Shown here one piece after another: positions 38,515 through 53,559 of a DNA stretch of 64,000 nucleotides. A model generated the notes under the pieces. It was not told the DNA's origin. It saw only the letters and a program-made list of their open reading frames with translations, and ran no database searches. Every line of letters begins with the position of its first letter. The stretch's first letter is position 1. The DNA lies in the NCBI RefSeq assembly GCF_020184175.1, contig NC_065530.1, positions 49,143,260 through 49,207,259 of the forward strand. Direction: 5' to 3'. Source of the stretch: Aphis gossypii. Lineage: Eukaryota > Arthropoda > Insecta > Hemiptera > Aphididae. The position numbers and the translations under genes are program-made.

Positions 38515-41500
38515 CCGTAATTTATTATTATGCATTGAGAGCTATGTATTATGCATACATTTAAAAAAAATCTTTGCAAAAATTAAACAATAGTTATTAG
38601 TTTATTAATGATAAATTTTTCTGTATTATTAAAATAGGATAATACATTTTCAAAATACAGTAATATTCAATAAAGTCGATGAGTTTCAAAGTAAAAATTA
38701 AATCTATATAATTTAATATAGACATCTGAAACGGAAAGATACCGATGACATATAGTCATTAAGTATAAATTAATAACGGATAAATAATACCAATTTAGAA
38801 GTGTTAGTAAATCCATTGTTTTACCACAATGCTAGTTTCGAGTCTTATTTAGGATTAATTTCATTGCATTTGGATGAGGTCACTTAAGCGGATTTGATTG
38901 TGTTCAGTCTATACGACGTTAGATTATAAAATGTTCAATATAGTACACTAAGGGTAAAAAGGATTTCGATCTAATAAATTTATATATAATATTATTATTT
39001 TGCTATTTTCTTGCTAAATTGATATTTTCTAAATAGGTACAACACAATTTCGTTTCGAATGGATATGTATTATGCGTATACTATTTGAAAGGTTTTAAAT
39101 ACGTTTGGATATTTCAATTGAAAATATAATAATATGATAAATTTTTGTTGCTAATAATTTAATTACAATTTCAAAGCTCATTTTATAATCTAAAATATTT
39201 AATACCACTCAAGACAATCCGTGCGAATTCGCGATAATATTAATAATAATAAAATAAATCCACCCTTTTCTTTTGTAGTTAATTTTTTATAGGCTACGAG
39301 CTTATTTTATTTTTATTTTATTTTTTTTTGTTTTTAAGTTGCTTTGTACATCAAATGATTAAACAGTAAACCTATATTACCCATATATCAGGATTTCAAG
39401 TCCTACAATGCAATAGTTCATCTTTTTTTAGCGGTAAAAATGAAAAGTCTAAGATACGGTTGTGTTTTCCGGATAGAACCATTTTCCCCTTTTCCGTAGC
39501 AGATTATAACGGACCCAGGGGTTTTTATGTTATATATACACATTTACCGTATATAACGCTTGCTGCTTGCTGGTCAAACAAGGACTTCGTATAATCCTTA
39601 TTTATGACGTTTTACCCTTCTTTTTAACCATAACATTATACCTGGCCAAAAAATAATAAACTACTTCGTAAAAATAAAGCTACACGTGTACATCCAAGTA
39701 TCATAATACGTAATATGGTTCCAAAAAATCCAATTTTTTTTTATTAAACTATTTCATTTTTAGTATTACTTTTTTTAAACGAATTTAAAGCCTGCAATCG
39801 TTAAATGAGGTATTTATAATAAACAATAATAACAAAAATTTTATGCACACAACACAACTTTTCATGACATAAGAATAATCAATACTACAAACACAAAAAT
39901 AAGAAATAATATCATAACCAAAATATTATAAAACGCTCATAAAACCGCCAACTGTGTTTATCATTTATTTAGTTTAGTATATTTTTGTTGCATATCTATT
40001 GTATTGAAAAAAATATTATTTTAATTTAAAATTCTCTTTACCAATATAAAATACATTTTATAATATTTTTTCACCACGATATAACCTAATTTAATTTAAT
40101 TCTGTCTTAAGTATAGAAAAGTCTACTTTATAATAACTTAATAAATCTAAAAATTCACATTAAAATAATACTTCCTAAATAACTGATAAAACTTAATATT
40201 GTTTCTTTATATTTATAAAGTATAATAAATATAACTGAATAAATAAGATAATAATGTATACCTTCTGGATTATGTTTGACAAAAATAAACTTTAACATTT
40301 TTGCACAATATGAATGTAAATGACTGTATATAGATGTATAAAATAATGTTAATTAATTCACACTGTTAATACATCTACAAAATAGTAATTTTTAAATAAG
40401 TATCGACGACTAACAAAATTATCATTTTCATTGAAAAAAAAAAATTCTCCATTTTTCATTAGATTTTTTTGTACTAAATATACTGGTTATAAAATATATC
40501 AAAAGGTACCTACTTATATGAAAAACTAAAAAGAAATCTTCAATTTTCAACTGATAGATTCTGTTTCGTAAATGTTTAGGAACACTCGGTAGTAAAAAAA
40601 TAAAAAAAGTGATAGGAGACAAAATAAAGTACATACTAAATCAATAATAGTTTCCAAGTTTCACTCACAATCTAAAACTATAACCAATAGTAATTTCATG
40701 GTTATGCTCTATTTAATTCAAATAGTCCAAACTGGAATTAATTTTACAGAACTGCATTTCAATAAGTTCACTTTAAAATGAGTATGTAATTAGTATGTAA
40801 TGAGCCGCATTGTCATTTTCTATCTGAAAGCGATTAATATCATTGCTTTCTAAAACAAATTTAAAAAAATCTTGAACGTTTTGGGCTTTTTATGACTATA
40901 ATAAAATGTATATTTATCGAAATTTAAACTATTAAAATATTGAAAAAATTTTTAACTTGACGTATTTAAATTATGATAATTTATAAATAATAATAAAAAT
41001 AAAATTACTTTAACACAAAAATGTGTTAACAAATAAAAATTTTCGGTAAAAATAAAGTTAATGGATTCACAATTATTTGTCAACGAAAAGTACAATGTAA
41101 TAAACTTAGTAAAATTAATGATATTTGAAGATGTATTTATAAATTTATTATGACTGTAAATTCTTTTAATACAGATATATCAGTATGTACACAATTACTA
41201 AAAATATAAGCTTAAATTTTACAATGCATCTCTATAACTATTCCATCAAAATATGCTTACTCTACATACCAGATATAGTTTGGTATTTAACAAAGGTATT
41301 TAATCCAATAAATACTTTAGGGATAATTACAAAATGTATATGTTTAGTAAAGTGAATATTATTTGGAAAATTTTAACGGCTTTAATTCTCTTTTATCATT
41401 TATCATGAATGTATTATTATTACATAATAATATACAAACCAAATATGTTTCCAATGGAAATAAACAACATTATTTTATATTCGTGCGAATCAAATAAAAT

Positions 41501-41963
41501 ACCATTTGGAGTTTATGTTAATGACATGGCAAATTCAACGGGTGTGCATAATTTTAAATTTTAAACCTTCCAGGAAACTGTAGCTTAAGTAACAAAGACG
41601 CATGCATTTTAGTAATTCTAAAAAACGAATATCGGTACTGACTTCTATTAATCACATATTGTATGCTATAAATATTGTGACAAATTTCGAACACAGAACT
41701 GCCACTGTGACTGTAGTACATTAACGCATTTTAATATAAATTCCAAAGTAATTAGTCGAAGGTTTGTGGCATTTGAAAAACAACCTCATCCAATTCTATT
41801 GGAATTTATAAAATGGTTTCTTTATCATATTTGTATGTAAAGCAATTTATTATCACATTTCAAATTGGTGGAGTAAAATGTTTAAAAATAAAAAAAGCAA
41901 GCTGGGTAATATTATATTGACTAATGTCACTGTATCACTCAAGTTGCAGTTAATTATTTCAAT

Positions 41964-42188
41964 ATGAATGTGAATATATTATTATTAATAAAAATTAATT
42001 ATCACTGTCGGTATACGATATTAAAAACCAAACCCGTATTCTGTTCCATATCAAATAACCAAATACCATCGCACAATTTACGGAAAACCCGTGTTTGGAA
42101 AAATCTCGTTTATAAATATAAAACTTCCGAAGAAAACGCAATTGACGTTTTACGAAACGTTCCTAGCAGGCGCTTTTCACGTCGGTAA
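41964..42188 (+). CDS. Weak exon candidate, 74 open codons
   Basis: The more CpG-rich part reads KPVFCSISNNQIPSHNLRKT and then a basic tail ending NVPSRRFSRR, with a possible CGTCG|GTAATG donor at the stop. No good acceptor precedes it. It lies in an isolated 300-bp GC-richer patch. It could be an exon or an old insertion. Confidence 0.15.
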   Translation: MNVNILLLIKINYHCRYTILKTKPVFCSISNNQIPSHNLRKTRVWKNLVYKYKTSEENAIDVLRNVPSRRFSRR

Positions 42189-43860
42189 TGTTACGCGTCC
42201 TTAAACTGCAGGGATCGAGTTTACGAGTATAATACCATCGCGGATCGAAGTTTTTTCAATTTTAGTTGTGTGGTGAACAGCTTTTATTTGTTTGATCTCA
42301 TATATTGTAAATCTTAAATGTTTCTTGAGTACCCGAGAGACCTATACATAATACCTATGTAGATAGGTACTAAATACATTTTAAATTAAATTATTTCAAT
42401 AGTTTTATTATTAGGTAAAAAAAATCAACGATAGGTATCATTGTATAATGTATAATACAATTTTGTGTTCTAAATACGTCTGAATTAGTTAGTTAAATTA
42501 ATTACATTTCCATTTTGAAAATTCCAATATCGATAAACTAATAATATTTTTGATTTACTTTCCCCATTTTTACACTAAAAATCACTGAAACGTATGAAAC
42601 CGTTTATAAATGCTACAGATAGCTATAATTTTAGATATTAATAAATAAAAAAAATAGCCTTTAACATGAGATGAATTATTCAGTCATTCACAGAATAATA
42701 TTAGAGTTTGATAAAATACAAATTATAAATAAATAATAATATATTTTTTACAAATGAAGTGCATTTCTATTTAAATATAATATAATATATAAAATATATT
42801 TATTATTATGAATATTATGATGTTTGATATTAAGAGGTATACTTAATAGGTAGTTTAATACCAATAATAAATAAAAAGTTAACAGTTGCGATCCTTTCAT
42901 CCCTTTATAAAACCCTACGTACGCTAATGTTAAATATATAGGTAATATGTATTAAGTATAGCGCGAAATACCAAATATTTGCATTCTACTTGCAGCATAA
43001 TATTATTATATTTATATCGTATATATTTAAATATCATATACCTGTAATCGACTAAATATTTATATCTACTAAATAAACTCTATAAGCTACCTAAGTAAAA
43101 ATTTTCACGTGAACAGTAAATTTAAATGTATACTTAAATATACATGATGGTAGTTCATTTAATACGCTCACCCTCAATTTTCTTTAAGAATTTATTTTTC
43201 AGATTCTGATGTTTTAAAGTTTTAAGTATATTTAAGTCCATATTTTCAAATACTTGGGTTAGTATATACCATTTAAAATTATGTTGTATCGATACAAAAT
43301 TATTTTTTGAAATAAAAACTAGTGGAAACGCCTTTTTTACTATAAATTGTAAAGCAGATTATTAATTTTATAATTGTATATATCTAAATCGAAATTCTAG
43401 AGTATTTTTTTGAATTACTTAACTTTATGTCTACTTTAGTAGGTTTTAATATATTAAAGAAATTAAGTTTTAAAAATGATTTAGTAATTTATATTAATAA
43501 ATAAATATTTTATGACTATAAAAATTGAGTATAATTAGTAAACACTAGCCTAAATATTAAATATATTTTATACTTAATACAAAATTATTACTAACGATTA
43601 ATAATCCTTACTTAGAACTTCTCAGTACAAAAAGTCGAATAACTCACAACTACTAATTTGAATTTAGCATCAACATTTAAAAAAAAAAAACATTCTACTC
43701 GCCTAGTGTAAGAGTGTTTCTCATTGGGAAAAAAACGTTATTTATATTATTATACCTCATTATAGAACACTCTTCAAACGGTATAAGAATCCGGATTTCT
43801 AAAATCACGGTACCTATAATTCAGAATAAATAAATTCATTATTAAATGATAGCGTAATGG

Positions 43861-43896
43861 TAGAGGGTGAGTAAATATTTTATGAATCGTCCTGTA
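43861..43896. repeat. Closely spaced pair of MITE ends
   Basis: TAGAGGGTGAGTAAAT and ATGAATCGTCCTGTA face each other over 36 bp. They look like a nearly complete deletion derivative of the CAGGGTG-ended family. Two mismatches in the ends make this tentative. Confidence 0.3.
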
Positions 43897-44025
43897 AATA
43901 TAATATAATATATCATATACCTACGTGTTTGTGACAAGTCCAAAGCGGATGTCGAGAAAAATGAAAATCATGGTTTGACACGCTATACCATGACGTCGTC
44001 AGTGGACGAGTCGGATCGGGCAAGC

Positions 44026-44108
44026 GGAAGGGGGGGGGGGTGGTTCAGTCACAGTTTGAGTATAATAATATTATTATTTAGTGAGACATATATATATATA
44101 TATATATA
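44026..44108. repeat. Poly-G run and (AT)n tract
   Basis: An uninterrupted G run at about 44030-44040 is exceptional in this AT-rich window. An (AT)n tract follows at 44088-44108. Confidence 0.85.
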
Positions 44109-44368
44109 ATACCTGCCGGGTCGTATAATAATGTGCTCGTCTGCTCCCGATTCAAGTGGTATACGACTTGTACGCACATAATATGTATATATATACATAT
44201 ACACACGCGTGTATATATTTTATAATTGTATTACTTCTACGATATTATATTATATGGGGACGATGTTGCGTGGCGCGTCGGTATATTGACAAAATCCCAA
44301 GCGCTATATACGCAAAATTCAATTTGCTTCATCGCCCAGCCACGGCCGCCCTTTCTGTGTATCACTCA

Positions 44369-44386
44369 CTCACACACACACACACT
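44369..44386. repeat. (CA)n microsatellite
   Basis: A CACACA tract within a GC-richer island; an ATT tract lies further on at about 44620-44648. Confidence 0.85.
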
Positions 44387-44960
44387 CGTACGCACACACT
44401 GACACGCCATTACGCGAGGCGGTTCAGAGCTGTTACACCCGATAAACAGACTATAAATTTGCTCGGAGAAAAGGATGAGAACGCTCGTCGTATGCGTATT
44501 ATATAATATTGTAATGCGGCAAGCGTATATCACGTGTATATTATATATGTGGACGAAAACTTTTCCGAGGAGACGCCTTTTGTTTTTCTATATTATTAAT
44601 TGTATTATACATAATATAAATATTATTATTATTATTATTATTATTATAACAGTATATAGATATAGTCTCTAGCGCGCACAGGTTTTAATTAAATTTCGCA
44701 CTTACGGTACAATATATAGTATATACACATTATTATGTGTACACGGCGAACCGCATGCGTCAAACCTTGAGCCGTGTACAATGATATTGTAAATTATATA
44801 GAATGATGACCATAACCGTGGTATAACACAAACGTGTATATAGCAGGCCGACATTACATATTTTGTGAGTAGAGACATAATGATGAAGAGCATACGAGAC
44901 TGTTGGACTTTTAGAGTCATTGGCGTGCACGCGGACGAAGCCAACAGCGTACATTTGATG

Positions 44961-47900
44961 CACCTTTATTTTGGGTTAAGTGGGGTGGTGATAATTTATT
45001 CTTTAAATACAATGTAACGTCCCTATAAATAATTTGATATTATTGAATAATAGTGAATTTAAAAATTAATACTACATCAATAATAATATAATCGCCAGCT
45101 AATACACTCACATGGCCACATATTTGATACTTTAAAATATAATTTCCATAGTTGCATCTTGCACGTTGTTATTTATGAATAAACATAATATTATTGTAGA
45201 TAATAGGAGTATACATATATCGTCACTTGAAGATAATATAATTGTGTTATATGTAGAAACTTATTTTGGTCGAAATCAGTTTTGTCCGTCGGTTGTATTA
45301 TGATTTAAAATATTGCGCGAGTCGTTTTTAATTATACCGTATTAAAATATTAAACTTGAAAAGTCTGACTTGGTTAAAACTTAATCAACAAAATCCTTAT
45401 AATCGCTTAGTAATTTACAAACATAATTTACATTGTGCGATTTTACAAACATATCTTTATAAAAGTATACAACAATAATTGTAAAAATTAAAAATACTCA
45501 AAACCAAACTTAGTTATCTTTGTATCCATAATAATTTTAAATTAACATATAACTTATAAGCATGTTAAGTTCTTTACATGTAGAACACAACAATATTTTT
45601 TTATTTATTCAAGTATAGTCAAAATAAATACAATACGTTATATATAACGTTGGTGTTTTATTCAACATATAGCTATAAGTAATATAATTTTATCGTTAGT
45701 AAATATTATTATAAAAAATCAAATACATTTATTTTAAAAACAAAACCCTTTTGAAAAATTCTTTCACCTAATAAAATTATTTTTTATGTTTACGATTAAA
45801 CTCATACCTAGACATTAGGATTAAAGATTAAGGATAGAACTAAATTGCTTATCATTGACTTTTTTCTATAATTCAATTTATGTTCACTTTCAAATTGAAT
45901 AAGGTGCAATTTTTATTAAAACATTGTCGCAATTTGCTACTCTATAAAATAAATACTCCTAGAATATAACTCCTTTTTCGATACTTAAAGTTTAAAATAT
46001 CAAAGTATAATTGTGTTTTTTAATAATGCAATAACATTTGAATTAATATTTTAAACAAGACTATAGAAAAATCCTTTTAGTTTATTTATTGATTATCTTA
46101 AGTAAAAGACTAAATGGAAGACCTAGACAATAAACGCCTATACGACTTATAGAGTTATAGTAATATAATGTTATTACGTTTATAAGCTTATAACACATAA
46201 TATAGGTACCAATTTTTTGAATGTTAAATGTGCTTAAAATATATTATGAACTCTATATGGTGTATGCGAACAAAGTTCCTATTTTAATATATTGATATTT
46301 TTCTAATACCTGGAATACAATATGTAATTGAACATCTACACAATTCAAAAGAAACAACTTTCTTTAACTTTTTAAACGTATTGACTTTGGCAGAATGTGT
46401 AAAAAAATATGTCAATAATATATCCACTTATATATTATTATTAACGTGCAAGTATTTGGGTAAAACTTCGAAGTGTTTTCCTGTTGACGGTTTATTATAC
46501 AGTTATCTATAAATGTACCAATACCAGTAAAATATAGTCGAATAAATAACGAATGTTTATAATATAATCGTATGAGTACAACGAATATCTATGAAAAATT
46601 GGAATTTTTCTGTAAAAGTAAATTTTGATAGACTTACTGTATTACGTTTTCATTGGATCTAAAAGATTAAGACTTTTACACAATTGCACAATTCATCAAT
46701 AATCTTGAAAAAAGTCAATAAAAAGATAATAGTTTACCAAATATACTAATAAATAATATAGATTCTATTATATTTGATTTTCATAAAGTATCTTTTTACT
46801 GAAAAATATTTAATGAAATGATCGATTTTTGTCATTGTAATAACAATATTATTGAATATCTTCATAATTTATTCATATTTATTTAGTGTTGTTTAATATT
46901 TATGACTTGTCAAAGAAATAACTATAACTCAATGATAGTTAGTGAACCGCGCATTATCGAATAATGAATCAACCCTAATACGGCGAGGACTGATAGATGG
47001 TAGCAGTGGGTGTTGAGTTGTAATTTAAAGTATGCCGGTCAGCGTTGTTTTCAATGTACTCGTCCTTTCCAATTAATTGAGAAAATAATATATATACATA
47101 AGTAATCGCTCTAGTATTTTTTTTTAAAAATATTGAAAAATTAATTTCAGTGAATATAAAGAGTATTGCATGAAAAAAAATGATAATTTTGAGTTATTAA
47201 CATATTTAATAAATAATTATGCTTGACAAAACATCCGAGAGTTTTTAGAAAAAATATAAATAAATATTTTACTATGTAACTTAGTGCTTAAATAATTAGT
47301 TAATGGTTAGAAGGATAACTGGTGTAACTTACGTATGCGTATTGCGTATGACGTATATTATATGAAAACCTCCATGCGTCTGAACGAAATATTGGAAAAA
47401 TATATAAAATGATAGATGAAAATAAAAGTCAAAATATTAACGTTGATCGGTTCAATTTAAATTCAATTTATATTTTACGCTTAAACAAAATATTTACGAA
47501 GTCTTTTCACTTTTCAATTTGAAACACTTTACAGCACTCAATGGAAACATGGCCCTTCTAAGGCATAATACATACTTCCATAATATAATATCTCATATTA
47601 TAAATAGATTCACCGAATATCTCCAATGTTTAGTGCAAACATTTTAGAATAATCCTATTTAAATATCTTCATGATAAAAATACACTAAGGAATGGATAAT
47701 ATAAATATTTATAAATATTATGACGTGTAAAAATAATTTTAAAAATAATTGATAATAATACCTAATTAAAATAAGATTTCTTTTTACATTTTAAGTTTTA
47801 GGAAAAACCCGTCTGTATTCATTTCAATAGAAATAATAATTTACATTTAAATGACTCTAGAATACAACGCGAGAAAAAAAAGGAAATAAAATATCGTCAA

Positions 47901-50900
47901 GATTTTTCGTCTTGATATTGTTTTTTTCATTCTACGGTTAACCTTTTTGCGCATTTTACGCTGTAGCCCCACAGTGTCTCGGTGAATCATTTCAAAAATC
48001 GATAAATGGAAAATAAGTAAGCACCGCAAAGCAAGTATTTAATTTTTTTTTCTGAAAGAATTATTGTATTAATATGACAGGTATTCTGTGAATATATACG
48101 AGTCGACCCCAACCGACCCCCGGAAAAATTTTGATTTATATTTTGTATGGTTTTTTTTTTTTTTTTTTAATACTTTAACCGAGTAAACAATACAAACAAA
48201 AAAAATGTTGAAGTTCATTATGTTGTTATTATATTTTTTTTTCCGAGACTGTATAGTATTATGTAACGATGCACTAATGTAATTCTAGTTGGTCACGAAT
48301 GATGCTGAACAAAATCTAAGTATTTAAAATTACGTTTAGATTTAAATTAAATGGCTAGTAAGTTAGTTAATTACTACAATTGACTTATGTTTTAAACTAC
48401 TTACTGGCAAATCTTTTATTTGTTAACGTTTTTTAGTTTATTTATGACAGCAAAGTATATTTTTATATATAAATATAAACAAAGTAGTACCTAAATGCCA
48501 ACAAATCTATACTATAACTTATATTTTTTTGAAATTATATAATAATTAATTCGCTTAAAGTTCAATACTTTATCGATATTACATTGTATAATACATTTAT
48601 TAATAGTTACTAAAATATTTATCTGTTTTAAATATAATTAGTAATTACTAAATATAGGTATACCTATATACATATATATTCATAATGAGACATATAAATT
48701 TTTATAAGGATTCTCTCCTGTATATGATTATTGATCTTATATAATAATATAATAATAGTATTTAATACTATGCGTATTCAAATAGTCTTTAATAGTTGAA
48801 TTTCCAATCACTTACCAGTGACGCACATTATATATATATATATGTATTATAATATCCATGGAGGAACTTGATAAGAAAATACTCGAAATGAAATTACCTG
48901 AAACACGAAATAGAAAAGCACAATTAATAACACTTATTTTATAAATGCATTTAAATAATATGCTGAATCATTTATTATATTATTAAAACATATAATACAG
49001 CCTAAAAGTATATAATAGAATTAACTAGATGATAATGATAATTATCATCATTAAAAATATTAGGTACACATCATTAATAAATTTGTTTTTAGAGAAATAA
49101 AATATTATTATTTTATATTTATATTTATACCAATAATTGATTTTATAAAATAATAATTAACAATAAACTTCTTAACAAAGGGAAAACAAATTCACTCAAA
49201 TTGTTTTTGTACTCAACAGCGTCAAAAATTAAAATGGTTTTTAATTACTTGACAACTTCACTTTTTTTCTATAATGTAACTATCTCTATATTGTAACCAA
49301 TAGGTACTATTGCTAATAAGATAGTAAATCATATACTCATATAAATATAAATATTTGAAACAATTATTTGGTACATGTGTTTACTACAATAAATATAATA
49401 ATTACTATGATTATTAATACCTATACATTATTACTACATAAATTTATAACCCTATACGATACATACATAATGAATAAAATAATAAACTATGTAGTTTCAA
49501 TATATTGTTGCAAAAAATATCACAGTGTATTGATTAAAAGCAATTATAAATGTTATTTAAACATTAGTCGTTTGTATTTATTGAAGCGTTCCTTTTAATA
49601 AAATGCAGAGTATCGATTATGTACGCATTCGAAAATAAATAAAAAGATAATAATATATTGACGTTTAAAACATCAGATTGACCGTGATATTTATTTATAT
49701 TTTATTTTATTTAAGTGGTAACTATTCATTATCAATTAAAAAATAAATTTACTAACTTATTTTCAGTCTAATGTGACCAATGAAATAATAGGTATGTCAA
49801 AAACATTCAGTAATCCAATAAATTGTATGTATATCATATTAAATTTTTAAACGATGTATAATATATTATGATATCTACTTCATTTAAATATTGAAAGACT
49901 ATATAATAGCATTTTAATTCATAGAAATATGTTTTTGTTTTTTATTAAGGCTTTTATAGTATTTAATTTTGACGTAGAATATTGAAATGATAGGTAATTG
50001 GAATATTAAAGTGAATTATGCAATATCGTATAATTTTATCCGAGTATACAACATAATATATGCTATTACCTATTAAACGCTATACATAAATTATAATTAT
50101 ATCAAAAACATTTTACTCTCTGGACGTGAGTTATTAAAGTGTATATATAAAAAAAAAAATATTCTCAGTTTGATTTCAAAAAGGTTCAGGGCTTATTATT
50201 TTATAATAAATACTTTAAATTTTACGTATATATATATAAATAAATATTAATAAACTATATATGAGTATTGTATCAATATTTTTTCTTACATGAAAAAGTT
50301 TTTACAATTTCTAATACAGATATTAACAGCCAATAGTAAAAATTACAAGTTTCCATAAAAATATCTAAATCTAGATTTTAATTATAATTTATTATACAAA
50401 TGTGACAAAATGAATTCCTGCCAGCTGGTTACTTCATAATTTATAATAAGTATTATTATTTTATTAAAACCTATTAAAACTAAATAATTTTAATTTACAC
50501 ATAGTTTTATATCGAATATACGGAATGTTTATACCAATTTTATGTTTTCCAAAAAGTTTTTCAATACAAATAATCAACTTCATGACTAATAAACAAACAA
50601 TCTCATTGACTTTTTTATAGTTTTTTTTATTCGTATTATTATTACTTGATAATATAAATTTTTAATCTCTGACAACTCTATAAGTACCATCTGTGTTCAT
50701 TCTCCAACCAACAATTAAGAAATTACAATGAAACTTTTAAAGCATCATCTTCATTGTTCCAAATAAAATACATAACCAATAACTAGTTAGTAATCCCAAG
50801 AAATCGTGAAATGTATTTTATTATTTTTTTTTTTTTTAACAAGATAGAAAAATTTAATAAAATATATTGATCATTTTTCAAACGTATTAATGGTTTCGAA

Positions 50901-51829
50901 CATTTTTAATATTATACAATTTTAGATCTGTTATATAATTCAATGTATACTATCTATATTATTATAATAAGGCAACTTAAATTTAATAATTTTAGATATA
51001 TTTGAAGAATTGAGATATTTTATATAGTTTCTATAAAAATTAATCTTAAAGATTGAATATTAATTTTGAATGGTATTCAAGCGGACAAATTTCAATGACC
51101 TCAATATTTTTTTTAAAATGAATGGGAATTAAAAGAACTGATTAGCCTCTAAAAATTTTAGAAAAAATTCCAGCGAAAACATATATTTTAAGAATCGTAC
51201 TTTTATCATTTAATTTCCAATAAGAACAATTATTATAAAATGTACCTAACTAAATATTAAATATTTAGTATTTAGTTAATAAATAATATGCTAATTTAAG
51301 CATAATAATAAATATTCAAAATGTTTTTATGAAATTCGAAATCACAGTTTTGTATAGTTGACAATAAAATTAAATATTTATTCAAATATAAATACACTCA
51401 TAACAAAGATTATATAGTATTATTTACAGGAATTGTATGAATTATTTATTATTACTTATATTATTGTACATCTACTATATTATATAATTCAATTTTTTTT
51501 TTTTTTTTTTTACTTAAGGTACGATAATTAAAATATATATTTTTTTATTAAAATACAATCAATTTCTACTTGAAATATACTTACACAGTATACTCGAGCG
51601 AGTGCATTCGAGTTCTACAACGAAACTAGAAGTTATTATCCTTGATAATTAATAAATTATTTTAATTATTATCTACTAATGGTCAAATACCTACTTTTTT
51701 ACTTTTGACTCGTCTTATAATGTTTATGGTAGGTACATAACATGAGCGTATAGCACATCGAGATTATAATAAATAGCTATGTTTAGTAGGTCACGTGCAG
51801 TATTAAAACGTTGTTGTATCAGACTTTTA
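44961..51829. other. Long AT-rich desert
   Basis: Almost 7 kb with no exon candidate. A somewhat less AT-rich patch at 46.93-47.06 kb and another at 47.9-48.13 kb look like old insertions but are not identifiable. Confidence 0.5.
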
Positions 51830-52320
51830 TTTTCTCTAAAGCCATAAAATATGATATCTTTAGCAAACGATGTGCACAGTAATACATCATCAGTAAGTCA
51901 AATCGGTAAAGAAAAATTCTATATTTTCATATATAATATACAAGTAAACTGTGTATGGAGTAAAGGTAAAAATTGTAACTACTTCGGACAAGATAAAAGC
52001 TACCCCCATCCACCTCCAAACAGAAGACGAATAATATCTTTTACTAGCGTCAGACGTTTTACAAATTGGTCTCGAGCCTAGTGAGGCGTATAATCCGACG
52101 CCATTTTCCGAGAAATACACCGCGGGCGCGTGTACGTTTAATAAACACGGCAAACTTATTTTCTCCTCTGCACATTCTTATCAAAACTACTGGCGGGCGT
52201 TTTGACAAAAGTCTGATGGCCCTTTAAGTTTATTTATCGGTCAGCAGCAGTCAACGCCGTATATACATAAAAAATGAATACGCATAGGTACCTCTCATAT
52301 ATCCGTCAACGCCACTACCA
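51830..52320. promoter_or_regulatory. Small GC-richer island
   Basis: CpG-containing unique sequence; both strands are open for about 75-87 codons but without splice sites or family resemblance. Confidence 0.2.
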
Positions 52321-52559
52321 CTACATACACTGAAGTTTAAAAATATATTTTATAGAAATATATGCATTTTAAACACTTTATCTAAATATAAACTATAAAA
52401 AAAAGTGTATAGGTATTTACAAGACCAGGAATCTCGATCTCGATTAAAATATTATATCAACTAAAAAAAGTTTACTTTATTATGTATAATTAAACTAACT
52501 TATTTTATTTATTATATTATATATTGGCACATTTAAAGTAACTTTTTATGTTATATAAA

Positions 52560-52562
<3 letters not shown>

Positions 52563-52597
<35 letters not shown>

Positions 52598-52602
52598 TAT
52601 TT
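52563..52602. repeat. (TTA)n microsatellite
   Basis: About thirteen TTA units without interruption. Confidence 0.9.
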
Positions 52603-53559
52603 TTAGAAATCGATAAAACTGTATCTCCGACATATTTTATTATGTTTTTCTCTTTTTTTGTATTGTTTTGCAGTCAAAGTAATTTTATGGTTTTAACCCA
52701 GTGATAGACCACCAGCATGTGCAGTGCTCAAATGCGATGGATATTTTATTTGTGAAATCAGTTGTGGAATGAATTGTTGTTTATTAGAAGTATAGTAAAG
52801 TTATTTTTCAAAAGCATAAAATTATTATCGAACGACAAACAGTTTTTATTAATAAAATATGTATGTATGTTGTGTATAAGTACTTAAGTATAAAATATTA
52901 TAATACTCATATAAAGAAAAGTGTTTAATTTATCGCCTAATCTAATGTAGCAATACATGACAAAAAAGGTACAATAATTGTACAAGCACATAATATTATT
53001 TTGCTACCATTGTACATTTGTACATTCATACTTGACTAGAATATTATATAATCTATATAATAGCTCCGATTCTATTGTTGACTCGTTTGTATTCTGTAGC
53101 TATATAATATCAAATGATAAACACCTTTCTAAAGAAAAATGAAATCTTACATTACATATTAATATGATTATTCAATGAATGATCATCGACGGTATGTTTC
53201 AATTGTCATGTTAACTATTATACGATGTATATATTATCCAATACAAACTGAGTATACTACGAGTTTTAATGTTATTAATTAGTGCTTACAATACGAGTTC
53301 TGTATGTAGTATTATACCCATGACAATTTTCAAAGTTTCTAATCAGAGTGAATTTATAGGTTTTTCCTATTTTCTGCGAAAACGATAAATTGGATAGTTA
53401 AATACTTGAATGTACTTAAATAAATCTTTTCGCTATTCTGAAAAGAATCAACGAGACAACGAATAATATTATACAAAATCAAATGTCGTTTAGTCATTAT
53501 CAACAGTCATAAAAATGTATATTATGTACTCTATATTTGAATATTTATTACGACATTGT

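Larger units (their letters stand above)
38520..43939. other. AT-rich non-coding stretch
   Basis: One weak exon candidate at 41964-42188; no other coding signal. Short T- and A-runs throughout. Confidence 0.5.
43940..44960. promoter_or_regulatory. GC- and CpG-rich island
   Basis: A sharp change from AT-rich DNA. Contains a G run, CA and ATT tracts and a TGACGTC word at about 43991, which matches the core of CREB-type sites but may be chance. The open frame at 44156-44506 is driven by repeats. Confidence 0.3.

Noticed and set aside
44156..44506. 116-codon plus frame in a GC island
   Set aside because: It includes a THTHTRTHT repeat stretch and AT repeats and has no donor or acceptor.
47847..48029. 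Basic 60-codon minus frame (MIHRDTVGLQRKMRKKVNRR)
   Set aside because: No partner exon or family; flanking sequence looks like an old unidentifiable insertion.
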